In this document: positions 24,901-33,413 of the stretch, one piece after another
How the letters are laid out: each line of letters opens with the position of its first letter
Position numbering within the stretch: position 1 is the stretch's first letter
DNA from: an uncultured bacterium
GTDB lineage: Bacteria; Krumholzibacteriota; Krumholzibacteriia; LZORAL124-64-63
Length of the DNA: 64,000 nucleotides
Assembly (NCBI GenBank): GCA_903912525.1
Contig: CAIWHK010000072.1
Span: forward strand, 1 to 64,000
Direction: 5' to 3'
Notes under the pieces: generated by a model
Database searches by the model: none
Seen by the model: the letters and a program-made list of their open reading frames with translations, nothing else
Told to the model about the DNA's origin: nothing
Program-made: the position numbers and the translations under genes

Positions 24901-25468
24901 CCAGGATGGTCACGAAGGGCACATACGAGACGCGCTGCCGGAGCTCGTCATCGGCGAAGAGCGGGTGCGCGGGGGCCGCGGCCGGGTTGCCCACGTTCAG
25001 GAACAGCAGGAGCAGTTCGACGGTGGCCAGGTCCGCGCCGGCCAGCGAACCCGGGTGGTTCAGCAGGAAGGACGCCGGGTCGGACCGCCGGGCCCGCACA
25101 TCCAGCGGCGGGAACAGGTCGACGAAGGCGCCCAGCACGCCGTCGACGCCCTCGGGGCCCAGCCGCCGGGCGGCCCAGCGGCGCCCGCGTTCGAGGCTGC
25201 CCGGGTTGTCGGACTGGAAATAGCGCACCGCCACGAAGCGCAGGGCCTGGTTCAGGGTGCGCAGGGCCAGCAGGATCTCGGCGGGGGGCCCGTCCGGGCG
25301 CTCCTTCAGCAGCCTTTCGGCCAGCCGGCGGATCTCCCAGGCCGGGTCGGCCGGGGCGGCGGCCAGGCCGGGCGGCAGCAGGCCGTCCACGGCGTAGCGG
25401 TCCCAGGCGTCCGCCGACAGGGGGAACGCGAAGACGAAGTAGTCGGGCGACTGCGGGCCGGGTACCAT
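21917..25468 (-). CDS. Large alpha-amylase-family (GH13-like) protein
   Basis: A 1183-aa protein without a recognisable signal peptide. The centre is a GH13-like barrel: region I DMVPNHMG (Asp404), region II FDAAM with the nucleophile Asp524, region III LLAEAFW (Glu589, acid/base) and region IV FMNNPDE (Asp650). Region IV has NPD where most family members have NHD. About 380 residues precede the barrel, and about 400 follow, with a K-P-V repeat linker near 22634-22660 and a final helical domain. It probably acts on alpha-glucans (glycogen-like) in the cytoplasm; the substrate is not shown. The ATG at 25468 has AGGAAAGG upstream. Similar long proteins occur in Acidobacteria and Gemmatimonadota, as far as I recall. 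Confidence 0.85.
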   Translation of the reverse strand: MVPGPQSPDYFVFAFPLSADAWDRYAVDGLLPPGLAAAPADPAWEIRRLAERLLKERPDGPPAEILLALRTLNQALRFVAVRYFQSDNPGSLERGRRWAARRLGPEGVDGVLGAFVDLFPPLDVRARRSDPASFLLNHPGSLAGADLATVELLLLFLNVGNPAAAPAHPLFADDELRQRVSYVPFVTILEAYLAEQEAPGSEGVSLMNLLRAPLLASPDSLFGQLAYIREHWAHLLPDDLLRNLQLALDVLREIDLHRIGAPGPAPVLEFGPGHAGWQDGRPEPEAFSQDAGWMRNVVLMAKSVHVWLDQLSRQHGRPLSRLDQIPDQELDRLAAWGVNGLWLIGLWERSDASRLIKQYMGNPEAAASAYALHDYRIADELGGEDAWRDLSERAGRRGIRLASDMVPNHMGIDSTWVVEHPEYFLQLPQPPYPAYRFTGGDLCGAPGVGVRIEEGYWNRSDAAVVFQRVDENSGEARYIYHGNDGTSMPWNDTAQLDFLRADVREAVIQVILDVARRFPIIRFDAAMTLAKKHYQRLWFPAPGDAGAIPSRAEHGMTREQFDAAMPHEFWREVVDRVAQEAPDTLLLAEAFWLMEGYFVRTLGMHRVYNSAFMNMLKLEDNAKYRQTLKNVLEFSPAVLQRFVNFMNNPDERTAIEQFGKGDKYFGCMLLMVTLPGLPMIGHGQIEGYTEKYGMEYRRAYWDEKPDEDLVSRHERDIFPVMRHRGIFSGAEHFALFDFESDGGWVEENVFAYANRGPEGKALIIYNNGIERTSGRMRLSSAINTGSAEQPFLVRRSLAEALDLDTSPGAWHLFRDHLDGREYVRSGEELAASGLHTPLNGYQARALVDWRLVRDNDGSWARVAAMLRGGGTPDLGRARRRLQLEGELAEVRGWLSPAVLSWLEAAAIPVHAVPADEAQPKASRASKVTPATPAPLVKPVKPVKPVEPVETDEPAALRDLPRGLADRARALHALPARLAALAADATLGARTRADLTAWLQALPGSRALEVVWLGAILRCVGCPGQDRGLPRCAVPPADVDLVAEDLAIVLRDWSGHEYQSSRDARLASAIALADDAARAFGDGRSDWVAAALANPAMAQAAGVNTHDGTRWLGKEDLEALVQALVVEALVREPQAPAASSPAGAARHLTALLDARDLILGAAAQAGYKVDDIVRTLAGPGAPPA
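22634..22660. repeat. 9-bp in-frame tandem repeat
   Basis: GACGGGTTT repeated three times within the amylase gene, encoding a K-P-V repeat in a linker, with a degenerate fourth unit. The unit length keeps the frame. Confidence 0.8.
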
Positions 25469-25514
25469 GCGGGGGTATGCCTTTCCTGCTTGCCTCGGGC
25501 GGAGCAACCGACCC

Positions 25515-25542
25515 ATTATCCGTCCGTCCGGCGAAATGACAA
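25515..25542 (-). promoter_or_regulatory. Candidate promoter of the amylase gene
   Basis: On the minus strand, TTGTCA (5 of 6 to consensus), a 16-bp spacer and GATAAT (5 of 6) lie about 47 bp before the amylase ATG. Confidence 0.5.
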
Positions 25543-25587
25543 GTACGCACTGCGTTTTCGCGCACCCGCCCCCGGAGGAGACCGCTT

Positions 25588-27384
25588 TTGAAGAAGACCA
25601 TCCGCATCGGCAACGCCGGCGGCTACTGGGGCGACGACCTGGACGCCCTGCGCCGCCAACTGACCGGTGGCAAGCTGGACTACATCACGATGGATTTCCT
25701 GGCCGAGCTCACGATGTCGATCCTGCGCAAGCAGCAGCTCAAGAACCCCGAGCTGGGCTACGCGCGCGACTTCGTGACGCAGCTGGAGACCTGCCTGCCC
25801 ATCATCGCCGAGACGGGCGTCCGGGTGATCACCAACGCCGGCGGCGTCAACCCCGCGGGGCTGGGCCGGAAGATCCAGGCGATGGTGAAGCAGCGCGGCC
25901 TGTCGCTGAAGGTGGGCGTCGTCTACGGCGACGACATCTGTTCGCGGCTGGACGAACTGACGGCGGCCGGCGAGTCGTTCACCAACATGGAGAACAACGC
26001 GAAGTTCGGGCCCGTGAAGGACCGCGTCATCGCCGCCAACGTGTATCTGGGCGCCGAGCCGGTGGTGGCCGCGCTGGCCGAGGGCTGCGACATCGTCGTG
26101 ACCGGCCGCGTCACCGACACCGGCATCACGCTGGCGCCGATGATCCACGAGTTCGGCTGGGCCATGGACGACTGGGACCTGATGGCCGCCGGCATCGTCG
26201 CCGGGCACATCATCGAGTGCGGCGCGCAGGCCGCGGGCGGCAACCTGACCGACTGGCGCGAAGTGAAGAGCTTCCGCGACATCGGCTACCCCATCATCGA
26301 GATGGCGCCCGACGGCACGTTTACCGTCACCAAGCACAAGAAGACCGGCGGCAAGGTCTGCGCGAAGTCGGTCAAGGAGCAGCTCGTCTACGAGATGGGC
26401 GATCCTGGGCAGTACATCTCGCCCGACGGCGTCGCCTTCTTCGACACCATCCAGGTGAAGGAGCTGGGCCCCGACCGCGTGGGCGTCAGCGGCGTGCGCG
26501 GCGGCCCGGCGCCCGAGCGGTTCAAGGTTTCGATGGCGTACGAGGACGGCTGGAAGGCTGACGGCGAGGTGCTCGTCTGCGGCCCCGACGTGCGCGACAA
26601 GGCCAAGGTCATCACCGACGTGTTCTGGCGGAAGACCGGGCACACGTTTGCCAAGACGAACACCGCGCTGGTGGGCGCCGGCAGCATCTGGCCGCCGCAG
26701 CTGGCGAAGAGCGATCCCGACGAGATCTACCTGCGGTTCGGCGTCTGCGACCCCGATCCGGCGAAGATCGAGGACTTCGCCAAGGCGCTGCCGGCCCTGA
26801 TCCTGGCCGGGCCGTCGGGCATGGCCGTCTCCACGCGCGGGCGGCCGCGCGCGCAACAGGTGGTGGCGTACTGGCCGGCGCTGATCCGCCGCGACCGCGT
26901 GGCGGCCGAGGTGCGCACCTTCGCGGCCGACGGCGCCGAGACGGCGCGGCGCATCGAGTTTCCCGTGCGGGGCGAGATGGGCGAGCCCGTCACCAGCGGC
27001 ATCAAGCCGCGCGCGCTGTCGCGCAAGCCGGCGGCCGGCGCCCTGCGCACCGTGCAGTTGCGGCGCCTGTGCTATGCGCGCAGCGGCGACAAGGGCGACA
27101 CGTCGAACATCGGCGTGCTGGCGCGCTCGCCCAGAATATACGAGTGGCTGGCGGGGTACCTCACGGCGGCGCGCGTGAAGAAGTTCTTCGGGCCGATGGT
27201 CAAGGGCCCGGTCACGCGCTACCGGCTGGACAACCTGGAAGGCCTGAACTTCCTGCTCGAAGGCGCGCTCGGCGGCGGCGGCACCACCAGCCTGCTGGTG
27301 GATCCGCAGGGCAAGACGCTCAGCCAGGCGCTGCTGCAGATGGACGTCCAGGTGCCGTCATCGCTCCTGCGGGGGCTGGACTGA
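25588..27384 (+). CDS. AtuA-family (DUF1446) protein
   Basis: A 598-aa cytoplasmic protein. The N-terminal DUF1446/AtuA domain (about 1-450) begins IRIGNAGGYWGDD and holds conserved ITNAGGVNPAGL, VTGRVTDTGI and ECGAQAAGGN motifs. The C-terminal domain (about 480-590) contains YARSGDKGDTSNIGVLARSP, the typical AtuA C-terminal region. AtuA is encoded with geranyl-CoA degradation genes in Pseudomonas, but its catalytic role is unproven and no terpene genes are present here. A role in CoA-ester breakdown is plausible. The start is TTG at 25588, with GGAGGAG 7 nt upstream. It begins a short plus-strand run of genes. Confidence 0.88.
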   Translation: MKKTIRIGNAGGYWGDDLDALRRQLTGGKLDYITMDFLAELTMSILRKQQLKNPELGYARDFVTQLETCLPIIAETGVRVITNAGGVNPAGLGRKIQAMVKQRGLSLKVGVVYGDDICSRLDELTAAGESFTNMENNAKFGPVKDRVIAANVYLGAEPVVAALAEGCDIVVTGRVTDTGITLAPMIHEFGWAMDDWDLMAAGIVAGHIIECGAQAAGGNLTDWREVKSFRDIGYPIIEMAPDGTFTVTKHKKTGGKVCAKSVKEQLVYEMGDPGQYISPDGVAFFDTIQVKELGPDRVGVSGVRGGPAPERFKVSMAYEDGWKADGEVLVCGPDVRDKAKVITDVFWRKTGHTFAKTNTALVGAGSIWPPQLAKSDPDEIYLRFGVCDPDPAKIEDFAKALPALILAGPSGMAVSTRGRPRAQQVVAYWPALIRRDRVAAEVRTFAADGAETARRIEFPVRGEMGEPVTSGIKPRALSRKPAAGALRTVQLRRLCYARSGDKGDTSNIGVLARSPRIYEWLAGYLTAARVKKFFGPMVKGPVTRYRLDNLEGLNFLLEGALGGGGTTSLLVDPQGKTLSQALLQMDVQVPSSLLRGLD

Positions 27385-27391
27385 GGGGTCG

Positions 27392-28072
27392 ATGCAGCCG
27401 CAACCGTTGTTCTTCGTCGGCATTCTCGGGGTGATCCTGGTCGGGGGCGTCATCGCGTGGCGCCTGGACCAGAAGCGCCAGGAGGCGCTGCGGGCGTGGG
27501 CCTTCGCGCGCGGGTGGCGGGTGCGCCCCGGCGTCGGCGAAGGTCCTCTTCTCGAGCACCCGGCTGTGAAGCTGTTCCACCTCGGGCACTCGCGCCGGTG
27601 CAACTGCGTCATCGAGGGCGACCTGGACGGACAGCCGCTGCAGCTGTTCGACTACCGCTACGTGACGGGCCACGGCAAGAACCGCACGACGCACCAGTAC
27701 TGGGTGGCGATCCTGAACCTGCCGTTTCCCGTCCGGCCGCTGCGCATCCGGCCCGAGAACCCGTTCGACAAGGTGGGTGAGTTCCTGGGCGCCGACGACA
27801 TCGACTTCGAGTCGGCCGAGTTCAGCCGCCGCTTCTTCGTCACCGCCGACGACCGCAAGTGGGCGTACGACATCATCCATGCGCGGATGATGGAGTTCCT
27901 GCTGGCGTCGTCGGGCGGCCACTCGCTCGAATTCGGCAGCCACGAGCTCGTCGTCTTCAACCGCGGCGGCGGCAAGGCGGAGCACTACGAGGCCGCGATG
28001 GCGCTGCTGCAGGGCATCCGCGAACGGATTCCCGAGTACGTCGTCCGCCAGCAGAGGGGTGAGGAGACATGA
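27392..28072 (+). CDS. Membrane-anchored hypothetical protein
   Basis: A 226-aa protein of unknown function. One N-terminal transmembrane helix (LFFVGILGVILVGGVIAWRL) is followed by a soluble domain with strand-rich sequence (CNCVIEGDLDGQPLQLFDYR, VAILNLPF) and a C-terminal helix. The layout resembles small DUF3137-like proteins, but I cannot confirm that. It follows the AtuA-family gene by 7 bp and overlaps lemA by 4 bp (ATGA). LemA is often encoded beside DUF3137-type proteins, which supports a joint role at the membrane. Confidence 0.7.
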   Translation: MQPQPLFFVGILGVILVGGVIAWRLDQKRQEALRAWAFARGWRVRPGVGEGPLLEHPAVKLFHLGHSRRCNCVIEGDLDGQPLQLFDYRYVTGHGKNRTTHQYWVAILNLPFPVRPLRIRPENPFDKVGEFLGADDIDFESAEFSRRFFVTADDRKWAYDIIHARMMEFLLASSGGHSLEFGSHELVVFNRGGGKAEHYEAAMALLQGIRERIPEYVVRQQRGEET

Positions 28073-28629
28073 GCACCTGGGTGTACATCGTGCCGCCGGC
28101 GCTGGTCCTGCTCTGGTTCGTGCTGACCTACAACACCCTGGTTCGCGTGCGCCAGCACGTGAGCGAGTCGTGGGCCGGCATCGACACCGAGCTCAAGCGG
28201 CGCTACGACCTGATCCCCAACCTGGTCGAAGCGGTCAAGGGATACGCTTCGCACGAGCGCCAGACGTTCGAGGCCGTCACCGCCGCGCGCGAGAAGGCCG
28301 CAGCCTCGGCCGGCAGCCCGGGCGCGCAGGCGCGCGACGAGCAGGCCCTGGTCGCCAGCGTCAACAAACTGCTGGCCGTGGCCGAGTCGTATCCCGACCT
28401 CAAGGCCAGCGGCAACTTCCTGCAGCTACAGAAGGAACTGGCCAACACCGAGGACCGCATCCAGGCCGCGCGCCGCTTCTTCAACGGCAACGTGCGCGAC
28501 CTCAACACCCGCATCGCCGTGTTCCCGAGCAGCCTCGTGGCCTCGATGTTCGGCTTCAAGCCGGCCGAGTTCTTCGAGGTCGAGAGCACTGCCGTCCGCC
28601 AGGTCGTCGACGTCTCGTTCAACGGTTAG
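28069..28629 (+). CDS. lemA: LemA family protein
   Basis: A 186-aa membrane protein with one N-terminal transmembrane helix (VYIVPPALVLLWFVLTYNTL) and a long helical-bundle domain. The family signature RYDLIPNLVEAVKGYASHE comes after the WAGID segment, and VYNTRIA-like sequence appears later (here RDLNTRIAVFPSSLVASMFG). LemA proteins have an outside N-terminus and a cytoplasmic helical domain in known cases; their function is unclear. The gene overlaps its upstream neighbour and is 10 bp from the phosphomutase gene. Confidence 0.9.
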   Translation: MSTWVYIVPPALVLLWFVLTYNTLVRVRQHVSESWAGIDTELKRRYDLIPNLVEAVKGYASHERQTFEAVTAAREKAAASAGSPGAQARDEQALVASVNKLLAVAESYPDLKASGNFLQLQKELANTEDRIQAARRFFNGNVRDLNTRIAVFPSSLVASMFGFKPAEFFEVESTAVRQVVDVSFNG

Positions 28630-28639
28630 GAGAGTCCGC

Positions 28640-30601
28640 ATGCCGGCCAGCCGCCCGCTGTTCACCCCGTTCGCCACCCGTCCCGAGACCATCCGCCTGG
28701 ACGCCGCGCTGTGCGCCGAGGCCGGGCTCGAGGCCTGGGCCGCGCAGTTCAAGCTGGGCACGGCCGGCTACCGCGACCTGCTGGACCCGGCCGACTTCTT
28801 CAACCTGGGCGTGCCGTTCAACGCGCTGACCGCCGCGGTCTTCCTGGAGGCGAGGGCGCGCCTGGCCGTGCGGCGAGGACTGACGTCCCTGCACGTGGGC
28901 GGCGAGGTGCGCCCGCACACGCAGGAGTTGATCGACCTGGCCGCGCGCATCTACGCGGCGCACGGGATCAGTGTGCACCTGCGGCCGGCCGGGATGAGGA
29001 CGACGCCTATCTGGCTCTCGTCGTTCGGCGTCTTCTTCGAGGAACTGGGCGGCGGCGAGAACTTCACCGCCTCGCACAGCCAGAGCTACAAGGGCGGCTG
29101 GAAGCCGATGGACGGCGACGGCGGCCAGTTGATCGCGATGGCGCCCGAGGTCGAGCAGGGCGTGCTCGCCCTGGTGGCCGAAGCGGCGGCGGGTGGGACG
29201 GACATCCGGCTGGCGGCGGCGAACGACGCGCTGGTGCGCCGCGATTTCGACCCGGTGGACGCGTACGTCGACGTGCTGCGCCAGGTCGTGCCGGCGCCGC
29301 TGCTCGAGGCGATCGCCCCTGCCGCCGCGCGCGGGTTCCACGCCGGCTTCTGTACGGAGGGCGGCTCGATGGGGGCGACGGCGCGGCGCGTGTTCGCGGC
29401 GCTCGACATCGACTGCGCGCCGGGAGGCACCGTCTTCTTCACGCACGAGGACGAGCACAGCGACTACCACGGCATCGGCCAGCTGGACGGGCAGAACCAC
29501 GGCGTGGATCCCGGCAAGTGGCAGGTCTACAAGAACGTCGGTGCACAGGAATTGCTGCGCACGCGGCGCTGCGATGTGTTCTTCATCTGGGACCCGGACG
29601 GCGACCGCTTCAACATGGTCACCGTGGCGCCGGCGGGGCTGGCGAAGGATGCGGCGGCTGCGGGCCTGGAGGTCGACCCGCTCGACGCCGACCGCTGCCT
29701 GGTCTTCTTCAAGCCCAACCAGATCTACTTTATGCTGACCGCGCTGAAGCTGGAGGGCCTTGCGGCCGCCGGCGCGCTGGCCCGGCACGACTGGATCACC
29801 GCGACCACGTTCCCAACCAGTCGCAGCATCGGTGAGATCGCCGAGGTCAGCGGGCGCCGCGGCGGTGCCAACCTGCCTACCTACCAGGTGCCGGTGGGCT
29901 TCAAGTACTTCGCCGAGCTGGTGGGCAGCCTCGAGCAACAGACCGCCGCCGGTACGGCCAGCGCGAGCGCAACGGACGTGACCGGGCGCGTCACCGCGTT
30001 CGGCCCGCGCCCGCGCCTGCTCATCATGGCCGAGGAGAGCGGCGGCGCCGCGATGGGCTTTGCCGAGCCGGTCGCCAGCCGGCACGGCGCGCGACGCAGC
30101 CTGGCCCCGAAGGAGAAGGACGCGATGCAGATCGGCGTGCTCGCGCTGTGCCTGGGTGCGCGCCTGCATGTCGAGGGGGACAGCTTCGCGGGCTACTACC
30201 TGGCCGCGCTCGACCGCTACGACACCACGTATCGCTTCTATGAGCGGCGCGACCTGACGCTGTTCGACGAGTCGCTGAAGGGCCCGGCGCGCGAGGCGGC
30301 CAAGGCCGCCGGCAACGCCCGCAAGGACGCCACGGTCGCGTTCTTCGCGTCTCTGGAGGGGAAAGCGCCCGGCCAGGTGGCCGCGGCGTTGCAGGCCGGC
30401 CTGCCGGCGGGCGTGGCGCTGCCGCCGGTCGAGCGCGCGTTCCGCGCCGGCGACGGCACGATGATCGAGTTCGCGGGGCTGTGGTTCGAGCTGCGCGCCT
30501 CGGGCACCGACGCGGTGCTGCGCTACTACATGGAGGGGCGCGACGCGGCGACCGTCGGCGCGCTCAATGAGGCATTTACGAAGCTGGCGCTGCCGGCGTA
30601 G
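28640..30601 (+). CDS. Alpha-D-phosphohexomutase (phosphoglucomutase-like)
   Basis: A 653-aa cytoplasmic enzyme of the phosphoglucomutase/phosphomannomutase superfamily. The expected landmarks are present: an N-terminal GTAGYRDLL, the phosphoserine loop TASHSQSYKGG, the metal site DPDGDRFNM, the sugar site EESGGAAMG, and the phosphate-binding RASGTDAVLRYYMEG. The phosphoserine loop is unusual: TASHSQ replaces the common TASHNP. It is longer than most family members (about 450-580 aa). Substrate specificity (glucose, mannose or another hexose phosphate) cannot be read from the sequence. It ends the AtuA-to-lemA gene run and is convergent with the next gene, with 9 bp between the stops. Confidence 0.85.
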   Translation: MPASRPLFTPFATRPETIRLDAALCAEAGLEAWAAQFKLGTAGYRDLLDPADFFNLGVPFNALTAAVFLEARARLAVRRGLTSLHVGGEVRPHTQELIDLAARIYAAHGISVHLRPAGMRTTPIWLSSFGVFFEELGGGENFTASHSQSYKGGWKPMDGDGGQLIAMAPEVEQGVLALVAEAAAGGTDIRLAAANDALVRRDFDPVDAYVDVLRQVVPAPLLEAIAPAAARGFHAGFCTEGGSMGATARRVFAALDIDCAPGGTVFFTHEDEHSDYHGIGQLDGQNHGVDPGKWQVYKNVGAQELLRTRRCDVFFIWDPDGDRFNMVTVAPAGLAKDAAAAGLEVDPLDADRCLVFFKPNQIYFMLTALKLEGLAAAGALARHDWITATTFPTSRSIGEIAEVSGRRGGANLPTYQVPVGFKYFAELVGSLEQQTAAGTASASATDVTGRVTAFGPRPRLLIMAEESGGAAMGFAEPVASRHGARRSLAPKEKDAMQIGVLALCLGARLHVEGDSFAGYYLAALDRYDTTYRFYERRDLTLFDESLKGPAREAAKAAGNARKDATVAFFASLEGKAPGQVAAALQAGLPAGVALPPVERAFRAGDGTMIEFAGLWFELRASGTDAVLRYYMEGRDAATVGALNEAFTKLALPA

Positions 30602-30610
30602 GGCGGGGCG

Positions 30611-32593
30611 CTACCAGCGCAGTGTCCCGTAGAATTCGATGCCCGCGAACGCCGGTTCGTACTTGCAGACGCCCCCCGAGCACAGGAAGCCCGCCTGCCG
30701 TTCGCCCGCCCACAGGTTGAGCGTGGCGCCGCCGTCCAGGCGGCGCGTGGCCTGCGCGGCCAGGTACGGGCCGGGGTCCTCGCCCGGCGAACGCTGCGCG
30801 GCGTACTTGTTGTTGGTTTCCAGGACCGCGCCGAGGGTCCAGTTGCTCGTCGTCGCGCACTCCAGCTTCAGCCATTGCTGATCATAGGCGCCGAGGTCGA
30901 AGCCGACGCCGCCCCCCATCCGCACGTGCTGCTGTTCCGCCTGCAGGATCCAGCCCGGGCCCGTAGCCGGGTGCCAGGTGACCTCGGCCGCGACGGTTTG
31001 CCGCAGGCCCTCGCTGTCCTGGTAGCCGAGGGCGCCGTTCACCGCGAAATCGCCCCACTGCTCCTTCTCGAGGGAAACATACGCCATCTCGTACACCGTG
31101 CCCCCGTCATGCCGCCGCAGGCGCGAGGCGCTGCCCTTGGCGGTCACGCCGGCCGGCCCGCTCCAGGTCAGGTCCAGGTTGTGGCCCTTCTCGTCGGTCG
31201 CGTTGAGGGCGTGGGGCGCGCGGTTGAGCAGCGTCCACGTGAACTCGCCGGCCAGCGACGGCGGGCGGTTCAGCGACGTGGCGCCGTCCGCGCGCGAGAC
31301 CAGCTCGAAGTCCTCGTAGTCGCTGGCCTCCCACGAGAGCGTGACCGGTCCCTGGTACAGGTTCAGGTTGCCGTAGAGCGCCCAGCCCCGGCGCGGGTCG
31401 TCGGAGGCGGGGTCGAAATCGAACGCGTCGAGCGAGAAGCGGTTGCGGCCCGCCACCTCGACGTACCAGTCGGCGCGCCCGAGGCTCTGCCGGGCGCGCA
31501 GCGAGGCGGCCCATTCGCGGTCGACGGCCCCGGTGCCGACTTCGGCCTGGTTCGCCCACGTGAGCCCCGAGATACCGCCGGCGAGCCCGGCGCCGCTGGT
31601 CCACTCCAGGTCGGCCCCGCGCAGGTCCAGCTCTCGGGCCGACGGCGTGCCCGAGAAGGCCGTTGCCGCGAGGCCGCCATGGCGCGCGGTCGCGATGAGG
31701 CCGTCCAGGCGCGTGTCGATGCGGAGATTGCGATCCTGCCAGGCATTGAAGAGCAGGCCCCGCCCGAACAGGCCGTGGAACGTGCCCACGCGCAGGGCCA
31801 TTTCGCCCCGCGTGAGCTCGAACCAGCGGTGCGTGATCTCGTTGCGGCGTCCGCCCTCTTCGCCGGGCGATTGAGAGTCGAGCGTCAGGCCCGCGCGCAC
31901 GTTGCCCCGCTGCAGGGACAGGTCCAGCCAGTTCTCGACGATCTCGCGGCGCGTTTCGGTCGCATAGGAGTACTCGAAGCGGTCGGTGGCCGTCAGGTCG
32001 CCCGTGGTTGGCGGCGGCGCGCACGCCATCGGCGCCATCCCGGCGACGACGGGGGCGCTCACGTCGGCGGCCAGAGGCCCTTCGGGACCCAGTACCTTCT
32101 CGATGGCCAGCTCCAGGTCCGCCTCGCTGCCCATGACGTAGCCGGTCTGGCGGTACGCCTCGCGGCCCTCGCGGTCGTAGAGGATGAGGAAGGGCATCGC
32201 ATCGACGTGCAACTGGCGCTGCACCTCGCCGCCCGTGTCCAGCAGCACGACCAGGTTCTCCCAGCCGTGGGCGCGCACTGTCGGCTCGACCTTGGCGATG
32301 CTGCGCGAGTCGTCGGTGGACACCGCCAGGAACGCCACGCGGCCCTGGTAGCGGCCGGCCAGGATTTCGAGCTGCGGCAGTTCCTTCAGGCACGGCTTGC
32401 ACCAGGTGGCCCAGAACGACACGACGACCGGGCCTTGCGCCAGTTCGTCGGCGAAGGACACCCGTCGGCCGGCCGGGTCCTCGAGCGTCCAGTCGGGCGC
32501 TGCGAGCGCGGGCAGGGCAAACAGGAGCGACAGCAGCAGGACGGCCAGCCGGGTGGACGCCGGCCGTGGGCGGCGGGGCACAAGAAGAGGCAT
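30611..32593 (-). CDS. TlpA-like thioredoxin fused to an outer-membrane beta-barrel
   Basis: A 660-aa exported protein with two halves. After a signal peptide (1-32, ending ALPALAA), residues about 34-175 form a TlpA/ResA-type thioredoxin domain. It has the redox pair WCKPC (Cys65, Cys68) and a cis-proline region DAMPFLIL. The C-terminal 440 residues are strand-rich with alternating aromatic patterns and end in FYGTLRW, consistent with a DUF6029-like outer-membrane barrel. The combination would place a disulfide reductase or isomerase at the outer membrane, facing the periplasm. It is third in a minus-strand operon with an Omp28-like lipoprotein and a FlgD-tailed protein. The ATG at 32593 has GGGAG 6 nt upstream. 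Confidence 0.82.
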   Translation of the reverse strand: MPLLVPRRPRPASTRLAVLLLSLLFALPALAAPDWTLEDPAGRRVSFADELAQGPVVVSFWATWCKPCLKELPQLEILAGRYQGRVAFLAVSTDDSRSIAKVEPTVRAHGWENLVVLLDTGGEVQRQLHVDAMPFLILYDREGREAYRQTGYVMGSEADLELAIEKVLGPEGPLAADVSAPVVAGMAPMACAPPPTTGDLTATDRFEYSYATETRREIVENWLDLSLQRGNVRAGLTLDSQSPGEEGGRRNEITHRWFELTRGEMALRVGTFHGLFGRGLLFNAWQDRNLRIDTRLDGLIATARHGGLAATAFSGTPSARELDLRGADLEWTSGAGLAGGISGLTWANQAEVGTGAVDREWAASLRARQSLGRADWYVEVAGRNRFSLDAFDFDPASDDPRRGWALYGNLNLYQGPVTLSWEASDYEDFELVSRADGATSLNRPPSLAGEFTWTLLNRAPHALNATDEKGHNLDLTWSGPAGVTAKGSASRLRRHDGGTVYEMAYVSLEKEQWGDFAVNGALGYQDSEGLRQTVAAEVTWHPATGPGWILQAEQQHVRMGGGVGFDLGAYDQQWLKLECATTSNWTLGAVLETNNKYAAQRSPGEDPGPYLAAQATRRLDGGATLNLWAGERQAGFLCSGGVCKYEPAFAGIEFYGTLRW

Positions 32594-32628
32594 CGGGTCT
32601 CCCGGTGATCGGGCTGAAGGCTTCGGTC

Positions 32629-33396
32629 CTACTTCGCGAGGACCAGTTTGACAGAGGCCACGACGCCGGCGGGTCCCGCCAGTCGCGCCACATAGGTGCC
32701 GCCCGGCAGTGCACGCCCATGGTCGTCGGCGCCGTCCCAGGGGATCCCGCGCCGAGCTGCGCCTGCCTCGCCCCGCCACAGTGCGCGCACGCGGCGCCCG
32801 CTCAGGTCGAACACGTCCAGCGACAGTACGCCAGCCTGTGACTCGCCGCCGTCGAGCCGCAGCGTCGTGCGCGGGTTGAACGGGTTGGGCGCCGCAGCCA
32901 GGACCAGGCCCGCAGCCGGCGCCGGGGCCGGCGATGTCGCCGGTGATTGCACCTCGAAGCCGACCGTCTGGTGCAGCGACGGCACGTTCAGGCTCGTGAC
33001 CGTGATCCAGGTCGTCCCGTGGCCCTGGTCGACCATCGGCGTGATGTTCACGCCCACGTACGTCGATGCACCCGGCTGCACGGTGTACTGGATCTGCGTG
33101 ATGAAAGGCGGGTAGCACAAGCCGACGTCGCACATCGTGGTCACCCAGCTGGCCGGCATGCTGGACACCATCGTGATCCGGTACGTGTCCGCGACCGAGC
33201 CCGTGTTGTGGATGTCGGTGTGGAACGACGAGGTGACGTTCAGCGCGGTGCCGCGGGCGCTGTCGGCGACGACCCAGTTGAACGAGGTCTGCGCGCTTGC
33301 GGTCCCGGACCAGGTCAGCAACGTACAGGACAGCAACGCCCAGGTCAGCAGCGCGCCTGTGCGGGCGGTCTTGGAAGTGTGGCTGGCGCGAGTCAT
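32629..33396 (-). CDS. Secreted FlgD-tailed protein
   Basis: A 255-aa exported protein with a signal peptide (SKTARTGALLTWALLSCTLL, ending TASA). The mature N-terminal region (about 38-150) is an Ig-like domain of the kind seen in proteins that describe transport or binding (DSARGTALNVTSSFHTDIHN). Two cysteines (MCDVGLC) could form a disulfide. The C-terminal 80 residues are a FlgD-like Ig domain with AAPNPFNPRT, ending VKLVLAK. No catalytic motif is seen. It lies between the thioredoxin-barrel and PEGA genes in one operon, with gaps of 17 and 35 bp. The ATG at 33396 has GGAGGAAGG upstream. Confidence 0.8.
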   Translation of the reverse strand: MTRASHTSKTARTGALLTWALLSCTLLTWSGTASAQTSFNWVVADSARGTALNVTSSFHTDIHNTGSVADTYRITMVSSMPASWVTTMCDVGLCYPPFITQIQYTVQPGASTYVGVNITPMVDQGHGTTWITVTSLNVPSLHQTVGFEVQSPATSPAPAPAAGLVLAAAPNPFNPRTTLRLDGGESQAGVLSLDVFDLSGRRVRALWRGEAGAARRGIPWDGADDHGRALPGGTYVARLAGPAGVVASVKLVLAK

Positions 33397-33413
33397 GGCG
33401 GTCCTTCCTCCGG

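Noticed and set aside
22964-25591. 875-codon plus-strand open frame antisense to the amylase gene
   Set aside because: Repetitive H/R/V/Q-rich translation typical of a shadow frame; the minus-strand protein has all GH13 motifs.
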